Shown here in pieces: positions 32,786 to 42,176 of a stretch of 64,000 nucleotides of DNA. Each line of letters begins with the position of its first letter. Positions within the stretch are counted from its first letter, which is position 1. A program made the translations under genes and the position numbers. Source of the stretch: Pegethrix bostrychoides GSE-TBD4-15B (GTDB taxonomy: Bacteria > Cyanobacteriota > Cyanobacteriia > Elainellales > Elainellaceae); NCBI GenBank assembly GCA_019359155.1, contig JAHHHV010000066.1, forward strand, positions 1 to 64,000. Direction: 5' to 3'. Under the pieces are notes generated by a model. That model did no database searches and was not told the origin of the DNA. It saw only the letters and a program-made list of their open reading frames with translations.

Positions 32786-33283
32786 ATGCTGCCTGAAATT
32801 CCGCCGCCTGTGCTCAATCATCCTGACTATCTGCGGCACTATCGTTGGATGAAGCAGGCGATTGAGCTGGCAGCAGCAGCAGGCGATGCCGGCGAAGTTC
32901 CCGTCGGGGCGCTGGTCGTCGATGCGGCAGATCGGTTAATTGCGACGGCTGAAAACCGCCGAGAGCGCGATCATGATCCGACAGCTCACGCAGAGATCTT
33001 AGCGCTACGGGCGGCAGGCGCGAATCTCGGCAGCTGGCGGCTTGCAGGCTGTACGCTCTACGCGACGCTTGAACCCTGCCCGATGTGCAGCGGCGCGATC
33101 ATTCAGGCAAGGCTGAAGCTGCTGGTCTACGGAGCCGATGACCCGAAAGCGGGCGCGGTGCGAACGGTGTTGAACCTGCCGGATAGCGCTTGCTCCAACC
33201 ATCGGCTGGCGGTGTTGGGCGGCATTCTGGAGGCTCCCTGTCGAGAGCAGCTCCAGAGCTGGTTTGGCGAGCGTCGCGGCTAG
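32786..33283 (+). CDS. tadA: tRNA-specific adenosine-34 deaminase
   Basis: A 165-residue zinc deaminase that converts A34 to inosine in tRNA-Arg(ACG). The zinc/catalytic motifs are HAE (in DPTAHAEILALR) and PCPMCSGAI (LEPCPMCSGAIIQARL). GEVPVGALVVD and GADDPKAGAVRTVLNL are typical of TadA and not of cytidine deaminases. The length is slightly above the usual 150-160. It starts three bases after the glutaredoxin stop. The gene is essential in most bacteria, which supports this part of the window being chromosomal core. Confidence 0.93.
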   Translation: MLPEIPPPVLNHPDYLRHYRWMKQAIELAAAAGDAGEVPVGALVVDAADRLIATAENRRERDHDPTAHAEILALRAAGANLGSWRLAGCTLYATLEPCPMCSGAIIQARLKLLVYGADDPKAGAVRTVLNLPDSACSNHRLAVLGGILEAPCREQLQSWFGERRG

Positions 33284-33324
33284 TGTCACAGAGCTAGCGC
33301 TACCAAAAAGCATTACAAAAAGCA

Positions 33325-33891
33325 TTACAAAAACAGTCGCGCTACCGCGCAGTCAAATCCCGGCAGCAGCGGTGAGCTGAGCTGATCGGCGGCAAATAGC
33401 GTTGCAGCTAAACTCAAAGCAGCCTGCTGACGACGATAGACTTCCACCTGCTGCTGCTGCCAATCCAAGATCCAATATTCCTGTACGCCTCTGGCTGAAT
33501 AGAGCTTCAGCTTGGCCTCGCGGTCGCGGCGCTCGTTGGCTGCACCCGCAGAGAGCACCTCGACAATCAGCTCTGGAGCCGCTGTCAGATGTCCGGCATT
33601 ATCTAAATAAAGATCTAGGCGCTCGCGGCTAATCCAAACCACGTCGGGAATGACGTTGTCTGCATCGGAAAAGATCACGCCTGGAGCTTGAACCGTTTCG
33701 CCCAGATTTGTCTCCAGTGACCAGGTATCTAATACATTCGCAAGGCGGACGGTTGCTCTTTGGTGTCCCCAATGCAGTGCTTTGGTCACAAACAGCTCTC
33801 CGTCGATAATTTCGTAGCGATTACTGCTCTCTGGCAAAAGCTCCAGATCTGAGGTCGTCCAGCGGATTTGTGCTTCTGTAGTGGGGTTCAT
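33325..33891 (-). CDS. Uma2-family (DUF820) PD-(D/E)XK protein
   Basis: A 188-residue protein of the Uma2/DUF820 family, very expanded in cyanobacteria and with a restriction-endonuclease-like fold. Typical parts are NRYEIIDGELFVTKAL, NVIPDVVWIS (active-site Asp), PELIVEVLS (Glu) and DREAKLKLYSARGVQEYWILD (Lys). The active-site residues are intact. The ATG at 33891 has AGAGG upstream; a longer frame reaches 34032 inside the next gene. The biological role of these proteins is not established; many are linked to mobile DNA. Confidence 0.87.
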   Translation of the reverse strand: MNPTTEAQIRWTTSDLELLPESSNRYEIIDGELFVTKALHWGHQRATVRLANVLDTWSLETNLGETVQAPGVIFSDADNVIPDVVWISRERLDLYLDNAGHLTAAPELIVEVLSAGAANERRDREAKLKLYSARGVQEYWILDWQQQQVEVYRRQQAALSLAATLFAADQLSSPLLPGFDCAVARLFL

Positions 33892-33971
33892 TTTGCCTCT
33901 GATTGGGTTGGGATTCGTCATAGGCTCGCAGCCCGGTAGCCTGACACCACCGGGCTGCTTCCAATCTAGCG

Positions 33972-35072
33972 CTAGCTGCGGATCTCGTTCCAAAGCTGCA
34001 CCCACTGGTCGTAGTTTTTGACGCTCTGCCACATATTGATCTGCGAATGCAGCGACAGGTCATCCATAAATAGCTGATGCGCCTTCTCTGTGCCCACGGC
34101 CTCGGCGCCCAGCGTTGTCGCGCCTGAATAGCCCGTCACGTCCATCACGCCCTTTTGGCCTGCGCCGCTGAGAATATAGTCAATCCACTGGTAGGCGGCT
34201 TCCGGGTTGCGGGCGTTCTTCGAGATCATCCAGGAATCTGTCCAGCCGGTCAGCTGGCCTTTGGGACTGGCCGAAGCTGCCGGAAAGCCCGCCGCGCTGA
34301 GCTGGGTGTAGGTGAGTGGCCAAGCATGCGCCATCACAATTTCGCCCGACTGGAACAGGTTGGCCAATTCGCCTGCGGTCGTCCAAAACTTGCGGATATT
34401 TGGGCGCAGCTCCAGCAGAGTCTGCTTCACCTCAGCTAAATCGGCTGCGCTCAAATCATACGGGTCAGGCTTGCCCAGCCAGAGCGCCACGTCGGCAATC
34501 GTCATCGGGTTGTCGGGCAGCGAGATTTTGCCCGCATAAGTCGGATCAGCTAGCACCTGCCAGGAGGTGGGCGGCGGCTCGACGGCATCGCGGTTGTAAA
34601 CCAGCACGTTCGGCCCCCAGGCAAAGGTGACACCATAGGGCGTGCCGTCAAAGCTGTTCCACTTGCCGCCCTGAAACGAGCTGAAGATGGCGCTATAGTT
34701 TTTTAGTCTATCGGTCTCGATTGGGACAACCAGTCCAGCTTTCGCCAAGCGCTCGGTGATATCGCCCGAAGCCGAAATTAGATCGTAGGTTTTGCCGCCC
34801 CCGGCTCGGAACTTGGCAAACATCTCGTCGCTCGACCCAGCGTAAGTGGCCTGAATTCGGCAGCCCGTCTGCTGCTCAAACGGCTGGGCAAACGACTCGT
34901 CGGTGTAGCCTTCCCAGACGATGGCTGTCAGCGTACAGCCTGAGGTTTTGGCCGCGGCCTGGGCGGGTTGGCCGAGTCCCAGGCTCAGACAGACTGCGAT
35001 TAGCAATCCCAGCAGGCCGGGTTTTAAGCCAAAAGTTACTGTCACGAAGCTGCGAAAATTAGGTGGGATCAT
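33972..35072 (-). CDS. PotD-like polyamine-type ABC substrate-binding protein
   Basis: A 366-residue periplasmic binding protein resembling spermidine/putrescine-binding PotD. A signal peptide is at about 18-40 (LLGLLIAVCLSLGLGQPAQA). The mature part has LTAIVWEGYTDESFAQPFEQ, YDLISASGDITERL, PYGVTFAWGPNVLVYN and GWTDSWMISKNARNPEAAYQWIDYIL in parts. The ligand is not certain; polyamine, iron or other small ligands are possible in this superfamily. No permease or ATPase is beside it, so it is an orphan that must share a transporter encoded elsewhere. Confidence 0.85.
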   Translation of the reverse strand: MIPPNFRSFVTVTFGLKPGLLGLLIAVCLSLGLGQPAQAAAKTSGCTLTAIVWEGYTDESFAQPFEQQTGCRIQATYAGSSDEMFAKFRAGGGKTYDLISASGDITERLAKAGLVVPIETDRLKNYSAIFSSFQGGKWNSFDGTPYGVTFAWGPNVLVYNRDAVEPPPTSWQVLADPTYAGKISLPDNPMTIADVALWLGKPDPYDLSAADLAEVKQTLLELRPNIRKFWTTAGELANLFQSGEIVMAHAWPLTYTQLSAAGFPAASASPKGQLTGWTDSWMISKNARNPEAAYQWIDYILSGAGQKGVMDVTGYSGATTLGAEAVGTEKAHQLFMDDLSLHSQINMWQSVKNYDQWVQLWNEIRS

Positions 35073-35675
35073 GGCAAGCCTTGATGGAAGTTGCTCAGTT
35101 TATTGTCTGTTAGTTTATCGCTTGCATCATCGCTTGGATTTAGCAGTGAGACTCAGCTGGGTTCCATCAGCCTGCCCAAAGTCTCTTAACAAAAATATAG
35201 GAATTATTTTTAACCGGAAGGCAAGCTGACTGAGCTGCAAATAGAGTTAGCGCAGCCCATACAGTCTGGACTTCAGCTGTTTGATCAAATTAACCAATAA
35301 AGTCAATCAAATAAAGTCAATCAAAAGTTTAATCCTGCTTAGTTATCCCTGTCGCCAATTCCGTAAAAACCAGGGTTTGCCGATAAAATAGGTATAAAAG
35401 ATTGAGATTTGACGCAGGCTCAACTCTGGTTTGCTGTAGAGGAAAGGTGTAGAGTTTGAGCAGCTACCTGGCGATTTTTGCCAAAACCAGGTTTATCTTA
35501 GAGACGTATAGCTTTCTGTATATATATACTGACAGCTGCCTGTTGGCTCCCTGTATCTACTGGTAAAGCCTCTCAATCCTTGACGCTAGCAGACCAACGC
35601 ATCAGGTTGACTGAGCTTCTCCTGCCGCTCCACTCGCAGTTTCCTGTGGCTAAAATTTGACAAGATCTCTCCAAC
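35073..35675. other. AT-rich 600-base intergenic region
   Basis: No gene is seen. It contains two exact 14-bp tandem copies at 35296-35323 and an ACCTGG/CCAGGT dyad near 35465-35495. A TATATATATA tract lies near 35520, and the promoter of the kinase gene should be to the right. A small RNA cannot be excluded but nothing specific supports one. Confidence 0.45.
35296..35323. repeat. Two exact 14-bp tandem copies
   Basis: AATAAAGTCAATCA occurs twice head to tail in the intergenic region before the kinase gene. Confidence 0.9.
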
Positions 35676-37700
35676 ATGAGCCGCTCTATGCCCCGGACTA
35701 GCCCAGATAAGCCCTTGGGTGGACGTTATAAGCTGATTAGCCAACTCGGTGTCGGTGGGTTTGGCCGCACGTTTTTAGCCGAAGATTTGCATCTGCCGGG
35801 TCATCCTCGCTGTGTGATTAAGCACCTTAGACCGCAGAGCAAAAACAGCGAAACGCTGCAAATGGCGCGCCGCTGTTTTGACGTGGAGGCGCAGGTGCTC
35901 TATCGATTGGGCAGTCACGATCAGATTCCGCGTCTGCTGGCTCACTTTGAAGAAAACCAGGAGTTTTACCTGGCTCAAGAGTTTGTGGAAGGCGATCCGC
36001 TGACGCGCGAGCTGGCTGACGGCAAGCCCTGGACTCAGGGGCGGGTGGTGCTGCTGGCAAAAGATATTTTGCAGGTGCTGACCTTTGTGCAGCAGCAACA
36101 GGTGATCCACCGTGACCTCAAGCCCTCCAACCTAATTCGTCGTAGGCAGGATCACAAGGTCGTCGTGATTGACTTTGGGGCGGTCAAGCAGGTCAGCACG
36201 CCCAACTTTGATTTAGAAACCGGACTCAGCAATATCACGATTTCGATCGGCACGCAGGGCTATATGCCCAATGAGCAGCTAGCTGGCAAGCCAAAATTTT
36301 GCAGCGATGTCTATGCCGTTGGCGTACTGGCCATCCAGATGCTCACTGGCATTCACCCGCGCCATATTGGTGAAAACGAGCAGGGCGAAATTGCTTGGCA
36401 TGACTGCATCAGCCCAACGGCTCAGATCGATTCCGACTTGATCGAAGTGCTCGATCGGATGGTGCGCTACGACTTTCGGCAGCGCTATGTAGATGCCGCA
36501 GAGGCGCTCAGCGCGTTTGAAGCCCTGCCTGCCGCCCTCACTGAAAACCCAGAGGATCACCAGCCGCTGCCCGTAGCCACCAGTTCCACCAGCTCCAGCG
36601 GCACCGCAATTCAGTCTGCCTCCACCAGTCCTCAGACGCATACAAATTACCAGCTTGAAACGGCAACCAGCTTCAGCGGCCAGCTTGCCAAGGGCAATAT
36701 CGAATACAGCCGGGGGCGGGCGGTGGGACTGCCGGAAGGCGAGCCAATCTCCACTGCCGTCTGGCCGTCTGGCGAGGCGCAGAATCGCGGCATCAAGACT
36801 GGGCTGACGCAGGCAGTCGGCCGACATTACAACCTGGGCACCGATATGACCACCCGCCCCGGCTCAACCGGCTGGCGACGCATCCTGCATCCCTGGTCAA
36901 TCGTCGGTCTGATGTCGGCAGGATTATCGCTGCTGATGGCGCAGAGCCTGCTCTCTCGTTCCGAGCTGCCCCAACGCTCGACCGACAAGGCCACAACCGC
37001 GCTGATTGCCCCACTCGACAAAAACGCTCCTCCCGAACAGCAGGTGGCCTCGCTGCTTGAACAGGCTCAGAACTTTGAGCGCCAGAATCGCGATGATGCC
37101 GCTCTAGAAGCCTATGCCCAAGCCGTCAAGCTCAAGCCCGATCCGGCAACCTTAGTCGCCCAGGCTAACTTGATGCGGCGGCAGCAGCAGTATGACCAGG
37201 CGATCAAAGCCTACGATCAGGCAATTCGGCTCCAGCCAGACACAGCCGAAGCTCATGCCGGACGTTGCGAAACGTTCAACCAGCTCCAGCGTCCTGAAGA
37301 TGCGCTGGTTTCTTGCAGTGACGCGCTGGCCTACCGCCCCAATTATCCTGAAGCGCTCTGGGGGCAGGGCAATGCTCGAATGCTGCAAAGTCGCCCTTAT
37401 GACGCGCTGAAGCTTTACGAAGAGGTGACGGTCAAAAGTCCTAAATTTGCTCCCGGCTGGGTGAAGCGGGGGGTAGCGCTCCAGGCGTTAGGGCGCTCGG
37501 CAGAGGCTTTAGTGGCGCTGGATCAGGGGATTAAGCTGGATCGAGACTCTGCTGAAGCCTGGATTACCAAAGGTGAGGCGCTGCTAAATCTCCAGCGCTA
37601 CGATGCGGCGTTGACGGCGCTGGTCAAAGCCGATCAGCTTCAGCCCGACGACCCGATGGTGCAGAAGCTCAGACAGCAGGCCAAAAATAAGGCAAAATAG
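35676..37700 (+). CDS. Ser/Thr protein kinase with C-terminal TPR repeats
   Basis: A 674-residue membrane-anchored Hanks-type kinase. The kinase domain (about 18-285) has the glycine loop LGVGGFGRTF, VIKHL (Lys), the HRDLKPSN catalytic loop, the DFG in VVIDFGAVKQ, and GTQGYMPNEQL as the activation-segment end. A Ser/Thr/Pro-rich linker follows, one membrane helix near 405-422 (WSIVGLMSAGLSLLMAQSLL), and then TPR units (about 455-670; AIKAYDQAIRLQPDTAEAHA). This is the usual cyanobacterial kinase layout; the TPR part should face the periplasm and may sense or bind partners. Substrates are unknown. Confidence 0.93.
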   Translation: MSRSMPRTSPDKPLGGRYKLISQLGVGGFGRTFLAEDLHLPGHPRCVIKHLRPQSKNSETLQMARRCFDVEAQVLYRLGSHDQIPRLLAHFEENQEFYLAQEFVEGDPLTRELADGKPWTQGRVVLLAKDILQVLTFVQQQQVIHRDLKPSNLIRRRQDHKVVVIDFGAVKQVSTPNFDLETGLSNITISIGTQGYMPNEQLAGKPKFCSDVYAVGVLAIQMLTGIHPRHIGENEQGEIAWHDCISPTAQIDSDLIEVLDRMVRYDFRQRYVDAAEALSAFEALPAALTENPEDHQPLPVATSSTSSSGTAIQSASTSPQTHTNYQLETATSFSGQLAKGNIEYSRGRAVGLPEGEPISTAVWPSGEAQNRGIKTGLTQAVGRHYNLGTDMTTRPGSTGWRRILHPWSIVGLMSAGLSLLMAQSLLSRSELPQRSTDKATTALIAPLDKNAPPEQQVASLLEQAQNFERQNRDDAALEAYAQAVKLKPDPATLVAQANLMRRQQQYDQAIKAYDQAIRLQPDTAEAHAGRCETFNQLQRPEDALVSCSDALAYRPNYPEALWGQGNARMLQSRPYDALKLYEEVTVKSPKFAPGWVKRGVALQALGRSAEALVALDQGIKLDRDSAEAWITKGEALLNLQRYDAALTALVKADQLQPDDPMVQKLRQQAKNKAK

Positions 37701-37747
37701 CGGCATTGAGCCTGAAAGCTTGGCTCTAACTGGCTCTGGAGCATCGG

Positions 37748-38359
37748 GTGCAAATGGGAGAAGATTGGCAGGTGCGCTTTGCAGTTTTGCACGATATTCT
37801 GGTGCTCACCTGGGGGCTCAATGCGTTTAACTGGCTAGTGCTCAACCAGGCGATGAACTGGCTGGGGATTCGGCCTCGGACTCTGGTCGGGCTATTTGGC
37901 ATTTTTTTTGCGCCCCTGCTGCACCGCGATCTTCAACATCTGTTTGGCAACTCGATTAGCTTTATGGCGCTGGGCTGGCTGCTGCTGCTGCATGGTCAAG
38001 CTAACTTTTGGCTGGTTTCTGTCGTGGTAGTGCTGACCAGCGGGCTGGGAGTCTGGCTGTTTGGGCGGGGGGAATATCAGCTCGCGCCCGATCAGCCAGC
38101 CGCCATTGAAATTGTGCATATCGGAGCCAGCGGCGTGATCTTCGGCTATCTCGGCTTTTTGCTGTTTGGCAGCCTGTTTGATCGCAATCCGCTGGCGCTG
38201 CTGCTGTCGCTGACGGTAGGCGTGTTTTACTGGAATCTACTGCCCGGTATTCTCCCCAAGCAGTTTGGGATTTCCTGGGAGGCGCATCTGTTTGGTTTTT
38301 TGGGCGGTATCTTGGCGGCCTGGTTTTTGCCAATCTTGGAGGCGGGCGCTCGCCACTAG
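37748..38359 (+). CDS. Rhomboid-family intramembrane serine protease
   Basis: A 203-residue polytopic membrane protease. The catalytic Ser lies in HIGASGVIFGYLG (GASG at about 126-129) and the catalytic His in SWEAHLFGFLGG near the C-terminus. HRDLQHLFGNSISF gives the conserved H and N of the second helix. Six hydrophobic segments fit the family core. GTG at 37748 is favoured because GGAG stands six bases upstream; an ATG two codons later is possible. It follows the kinase gene by 47 bases and may be co-transcribed. Confidence 0.88.
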   Translation: MQMGEDWQVRFAVLHDILVLTWGLNAFNWLVLNQAMNWLGIRPRTLVGLFGIFFAPLLHRDLQHLFGNSISFMALGWLLLLHGQANFWLVSVVVVLTSGLGVWLFGRGEYQLAPDQPAAIEIVHIGASGVIFGYLGFLLFGSLFDRNPLALLLSLTVGVFYWNLLPGILPKQFGISWEAHLFGFLGGILAAWFLPILEAGARH

Positions 38360-38442
38360 AAGCATCTTCCAGACATCCCCCCTGAGCGCCCAGCTTTCCC
38401 TTAAACTACCTTAAACTAGAGTAGTAACCCGGAGAGAACCTG

Positions 38443-39093
38443 ATGACAGAATCTACAGAAGCTCGCCAGCTCATGCAGTCTGCCTACGAGAACCGCTATA
38501 CCTGGGACAAGAGCTTCCCCGGCTACAGCGCCAACGTGCAGTTTAAGACAGGCGACCAAACTTATCAAGGCAAAGTGCGGGTCAACCCTGACCTCAGCGC
38601 TGAGGTGATGGAAGTTGCCGATGAAGCAGCGCTCAAGGCCATCAAAGGCCAGCTATTTGAGGTGGCGATTCACCGCATCCGCCGCAGCTTTGAAGAAACC
38701 CACGGCAAAAATAGCTTTAGCCTGGGTGAAACGGACGAGACGGGCGCGGTCGAAATTATTGTCGGCGGCAAGTCTGAGGGCGACCGCTACAAAATTCGCA
38801 GCAATGAAGTCTGCATGGTGCATCGCAATATCCACGGCATTGTCGTCACCATCGATACGCAGAGCAGTCACGACACGGGCGCGGGCTACCTGTCGCATCA
38901 GTATCACTCGGTCTATCGCGACCCCAAAACAGGCGAAATCAAAGGCGAGCAGGACTACGAAGATATCTACGAGCCAGTGGGCGGCTACCAGATTTTGACC
39001 AGCCGCACAATCAACTCCATTGAAGACGGCCAGCCCATGGTTTCTGAGTTCAGCTTCTCCAACGTCAAGCTGCTTCAGCCGGCTCTGGTCTAG
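38443..39093 (+). CDS. DUF3386 protein
   Basis: A 216-residue soluble protein of the cyanobacterium/plastid-associated DUF3386 family, whose function is not known. Visible conserved-looking segments are AYENRYTWDKSFPGYSA at the N-terminus, HRIRRSFEETHGKNSF, DTGAGYLSHQYHSVYRDP and FSFSNVKLLQP at the end. There is no signal peptide or membrane segment. GGAG lies upstream of the ATG. The nfu gene follows after 36 bases on the same strand, so they may be transcribed together. Confidence 0.8.
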   Translation: MTESTEARQLMQSAYENRYTWDKSFPGYSANVQFKTGDQTYQGKVRVNPDLSAEVMEVADEAALKAIKGQLFEVAIHRIRRSFEETHGKNSFSLGETDETGAVEIIVGGKSEGDRYKIRSNEVCMVHRNIHGIVVTIDTQSSHDTGAGYLSHQYHSVYRDPKTGEIKGEQDYEDIYEPVGGYQILTSRTINSIEDGQPMVSEFSFSNVKLLQPALV

Positions 39094-39129
39094 TTCATTC
39101 CAGCAGTTTCAGTTAATACGAGGTAAATT

Positions 39130-39369
39130 ATGGAAGCATTAGCGTTAACCAACGACAACGTTGAAAAAGTTCTAGACGATCTGCGCCCCTACCTGATGTC
39201 AGATGGCGGCAACGTGGAGCTAGTCGAGATTGATGGCCCCATCGTCAAGCTCCGCCTGCAGGGAGCCTGTGGATCTTGCCCTAGCTCAGCGATGACGCTG
39301 AAAATGGGCATTGAGCGACGGCTGCGCGAATTTATCCCTGAGATTGTGGAAGTTGAGCAGGTGTTCTAG
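39130..39369 (+). CDS. nfu: NifU C-terminal-type Fe-S scaffold (CnfU/Nfu)
   Basis: A 79-residue protein consisting only of the NifU C-terminal domain. It has [20 protein letters not shown] and the cluster-binding CGSC in [20 protein letters not shown], with one CxxC per monomer; homodimers carry a [2Fe-2S] or [4Fe-4S] cluster. In cyanobacteria this scaffold supplies clusters to photosystem I and ferredoxin. GAGG precedes the ATG. A strong hairpin terminator follows. Confidence 0.93.
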   Translation: MEALALTNDNVEKVLDDLRPYLMSDGGNVELVEIDGPIVKLRLQGACGSCPSSAMTLKMGIERRLREFIPEIVEVEQVF

Positions 39370-39401
39370 ACCTGTCGTTGAGATTAAATAAAGAGATTAA
39401 A

Positions 39402-39441
39402 AAAGGGCTGAGGGAGATAATTCCACTCAGCCCTTTCTTTT
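39402..39441. terminator. Bidirectional rho-independent terminator
   Basis: AAAGGGCTGAG (39402-39412) and CTCAGCCCTTT (39426-39436) form an 11-bp stem with a 13-base loop. It is followed by CTTTT on the plus strand and an A/T-rich tract on the minus strand. It lies between the convergent nfu and permease genes. Confidence 0.85.
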
Positions 39442-39454
39442 AGATCATCCCGAC

Positions 39455-40897
39455 TTAAAGCTCGGCCTCAACAGGCGAAACTTCTTCTTCAGCAATCTCT
39501 TCTTCACCAGAGCTTGGTAGTAGCCAGCTCAGCAGAATCGCCGTCAGGCCGCCCGTTGAGATACTAGAGCCAAACAGGTTCTTGATCAGCGGCGGCTTGT
39601 CGTTGAAGATTTCTGGGGCGTAGATTACGCCTAGCCCCATCGCCAGAGAGACCGCCACAATAATCATTGAGCGCCGATCCAGTTTGGCCGAGGAGACAAT
39701 GCTTAAGCCCGCAACGGCGATTGAGCCAAACATGACGGTGGTTGCACCGCCTAAGACGGGCTGCGGAATTGCCTGAAAAATACCGCCGATAATGGGAGAC
39801 AAGCCCAAGATGGCAAAGATGCCCGCCACGTAGAAGCCGACATAGCGACTGCCCACGCCCGTCATTTGAATTACGCCGTTGTTTTGGCTAAAGGTCGTGT
39901 TGGGGAAGGTATTGAGCACAGCCGCAATGGCTGAGTTTACGCCGTCGCCCAGCACGCCGCCTTTAATGCGCCGCACGTAGGTCGAGCCAGAAACTGGCTC
40001 CCCGGACACGGCTGAGGTGGCTGTCAGGTCGCCGACTGTTTCAATGGCCGTCAGCACGTAGAGCAGAATGAACGGCAGGAAGGCTCCTAGATCAAAACTC
40101 ATGCCATAGCGGAACGGAATGGGCGGGCTGATGATGGCAAGTTTGCCCAAGATACTCAGATCGACCATACCCATAAAAGCAGAGACGATGTAGCCAACCG
40201 TCAGGCCAATCGCAATGGCTCCCATGCGGAGAAACCGATTTTTTGAGGTCGTCAAGAGCACTACAATCAGCAGTACGCCACCCCCTAACAGCAGGTTTTG
40301 CACACTGCCAAACGTGCCGTTCTTTTGAGCTATTGTGCCGCCAGCTAGGCTGATAATGCCAGTTTTGATTAAGCCTAAGCCAATAATCATCACCACTGTA
40401 CCTGAAACGACCGGGGTGATAATCTTGTCCATGAGATGCAGAAAGCGGCTGAGAATAATTTCGACCGCTGCGCCAAAAAAACACACTCCAAAAATCAGCG
40501 CCAGCGCCTGTTCAGGCGTGCGTCCACCCTGAACCGCTACCGTACCGACCCCGATAATTGGCCCCAGAAAGGCAAAGCTTGTGCCCTGCAAGCTGAGCAG
40601 CCCAGAGCCGACCGGGCCAATTTTTCTGCACTGAATGAAGGTACAGATCCCAGATGCAAACAGCGACATACTGATGATGTAGCTGGTGTTGGCTGGATCG
40701 AGTCCCAGACTACCCGCAATGATTAACGGCGGCGTAATAATTCCGACAAAAGCCGCCAGCACATGCTGAAATGCCACGAAAATCGCCTCTGGTACGGGAG
40801 GCTTATCATTGAGGCCATAAATCAACTCGCTAGAGGGGCGTCGCTCAACTCTAGCCGCTCTATCCTCTGTAATCGAACTCTGGTTCAACTCGGTCAT
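39455..40897 (-). CDS. NCS2-family purine/xanthine-uracil permease
   Basis: A 480-residue proton symporter for nucleobases. It has the NCS2 signature (QNNGVIQMTGVGSRYVG) and TAIETVGDLTATSAVSG, in which the Glu binds substrate, and about 12-14 membrane segments. TFSQNNGVIQ with Q-N at this place is typical of the xanthine/urate branch; this is from family knowledge. The ATG at 40897 has AGGTGG just upstream; the GTG two codons earlier is less likely. The C-terminus is acidic (EEEIAEEE). Cyanobacteria use such carriers to salvage purines as nitrogen source. Confidence 0.9.
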   Translation of the reverse strand: MTELNQSSITEDRAARVERRPSSELIYGLNDKPPVPEAIFVAFQHVLAAFVGIITPPLIIAGSLGLDPANTSYIISMSLFASGICTFIQCRKIGPVGSGLLSLQGTSFAFLGPIIGVGTVAVQGGRTPEQALALIFGVCFFGAAVEIILSRFLHLMDKIITPVVSGTVVMIIGLGLIKTGIISLAGGTIAQKNGTFGSVQNLLLGGGVLLIVVLLTTSKNRFLRMGAIAIGLTVGYIVSAFMGMVDLSILGKLAIISPPIPFRYGMSFDLGAFLPFILLYVLTAIETVGDLTATSAVSGEPVSGSTYVRRIKGGVLGDGVNSAIAAVLNTFPNTTFSQNNGVIQMTGVGSRYVGFYVAGIFAILGLSPIIGGIFQAIPQPVLGGATTVMFGSIAVAGLSIVSSAKLDRRSMIIVAVSLAMGLGVIYAPEIFNDKPPLIKNLFGSSISTGGLTAILLSWLLPSSGEEEIAEEEVSPVEAEL

Positions 40898-41076
40898 GGC
40901 CACCTATCTATCTATAGCAATAGTGAATGAACTGAAGTATCATTTCTTGTGCGCAATCTACAGATGAAGGAAAGATTCCCTTAATCGAGACACAGCATCT
41001 AGCCGGTAAAACAGTCTTCCAAAAACCTTGGAGTCATGATTTTCGTATACGGTATACCAGTCTATGGGAGTGTTTT

Positions 41077-41583
41077 GTGTTGAGAGTTACAGTTCTTAAG
41101 TCTTGGTATAAGAATATCTGGGTGCAGCTTCTGGTTAGTTCTATCTTGTTGCTAGTGGCTAGTCCAGTTTTGGCTCAGCCGCTACAGATTGCTCAGTTGT
41201 TGCCCACTCAAGCACCAGCTCAAGCACCAGAAACTGAGGTGGAAGCCGAGGTGGAAGCCAGTGATGCTGATGAAGCTCAGATCGAAGAAATTGCCGAGCG
41301 GTTCATTGATCTCATTGCGGCAGGTCAGGTGGAGCAGGCCAGAGAGCTATTGAACCCAACGCTCAAAGCTGGCTGGACGCTAGATCAGATGCAAGATGAC
41401 TGGGATCGTCTACAGCGGATCACAGGCCAATACCAGCGCAGAGTCAAAACTCAGGTCGCTAGCGGCAATTTAGTGCTGATTGACCTAGAGTTTGAGCAGG
41501 CAACTGACAATCTGTTTGTGATCTTTGATGACCAGCAGCAGATCCAGGGCGTTGACTTTCCGCTCCAGCTGCCGCGCCTCTAA
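41077..41583 (+). CDS. Secreted DUF3887 protein
   Basis: A 168-residue exported protein. A signal peptide is at about 14-34 (WVQLLVSSILLLVASPVLAQ). A spacer made of two 12-bp tandem duplications (41209-41259) encodes QAPAQAPE and EVEAEVEA. The DUF3887 domain is at about 70-168 (AERFIDLIAAGQVEQARELLNP; LVLIDLEFEQATDNLFVIFDD in parts). GTG is used as start with GGGAG six bases upstream. The function of the domain is not established. It stands alone between two divergent or convergent neighbours. Confidence 0.75.
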   Translation: MLRVTVLKSWYKNIWVQLLVSSILLLVASPVLAQPLQIAQLLPTQAPAQAPETEVEAEVEASDADEAQIEEIAERFIDLIAAGQVEQARELLNPTLKAGWTLDQMQDDWDRLQRITGQYQRRVKTQVASGNLVLIDLEFEQATDNLFVIFDDQQQIQGVDFPLQLPRL

Positions 41584-41601
41584 ATCAAGCATTCTGGCAG
41601 G

Positions 41602-42072
41602 CTAATTAACGTTGGTTTCATCCACCGGACTGCTGCCCAACTCCTGCGGCAGCATCGGGAACACCTTACGCACCAAAGCTTTCATGCCGGTGTCAGTATC
41701 CTGGACTTCTTTTTTAGCCTCAGCGACAGCTAGCTCCCAGGCAGGCGCAAAGCCGGGTGAGCTGACAGTCATGATCCGTAGCGCTCTGTCCCAAACTTGC
41801 AAGGTTTTTAGCTCTGCGCGACCGGGTTTATTAGAGAGCGTGCCAACCGTAGTGCGGAGGTTTTCGTTTTCCTGCCGCAAGCGCTTCAAGTCCTGCTGCA
41901 TCTCCTCGTAGCCTCTGGCGTTAATGCTGAGCTGGGTTTGCAGATGCTTTTTGAGATCCTCCAGCTCGCCCTTGAGCGTCGATTTATCGCGCAGTTTGTT
42001 GATCCAGGTGCCGAGCGCGATGATTAGCCCCAGACCCAGACCCGAACCAAAAATTGTGGGATCAAATTCCAT
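41602..42072 (-). CDS. Membrane-anchored coiled-coil protein, unknown function
   Basis: A 156-residue protein with one N-terminal membrane helix (about 9-24, GSGLGLGLIIALGTWI). A coiled coil follows (about 28-80, LKGELEDLKKHLQTQL...LKRLRQENENLRTTV), then a conserved-looking helical C-terminal part (VWDRALRIMTVSSPGFAPAWELAVAEAKKE). I do not recognise a named family. It is convergent with the DUF3887 gene and downstream of the transketolase gene, 100 bases away with a terminator candidate between. Confidence 0.65.
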   Translation of the reverse strand: MEFDPTIFGSGLGLGLIIALGTWINKLRDKSTLKGELEDLKKHLQTQLSINARGYEEMQQDLKRLRQENENLRTTVGTLSNKPGRAELKTLQVWDRALRIMTVSSPGFAPAWELAVAEAKKEVQDTDTGMKALVRKVFPMLPQELGSSPVDETNVN

Positions 42073-42120
42073 GGCTTTACCTCAGCGTTTTGAGCGTCTC
42101 TTGTTGAATATCTGACAGGC

Positions 42121-42149
42121 AAAAGGCTCCGCCGCAGCCAGCAGAGCCT
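42121..42149 (-). terminator. Candidate terminator after transketolase gene
   Basis: On the minus strand AGGCTC and GAGCCT (42124-42129 with 42144-42149) enclose a 14-base GC-rich loop and are followed by TTTT. Confidence 0.5.
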
Positions 42150-42176
42150 CTCTCTCAAAGTAGCGAATCAGCCCGC

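Noticed and set aside
35515-35532. TATATATA tracts near 22980 and 35520 as promoters
   Set aside because: Simple AT repeats without a spaced -35 element; too unspecific to call.
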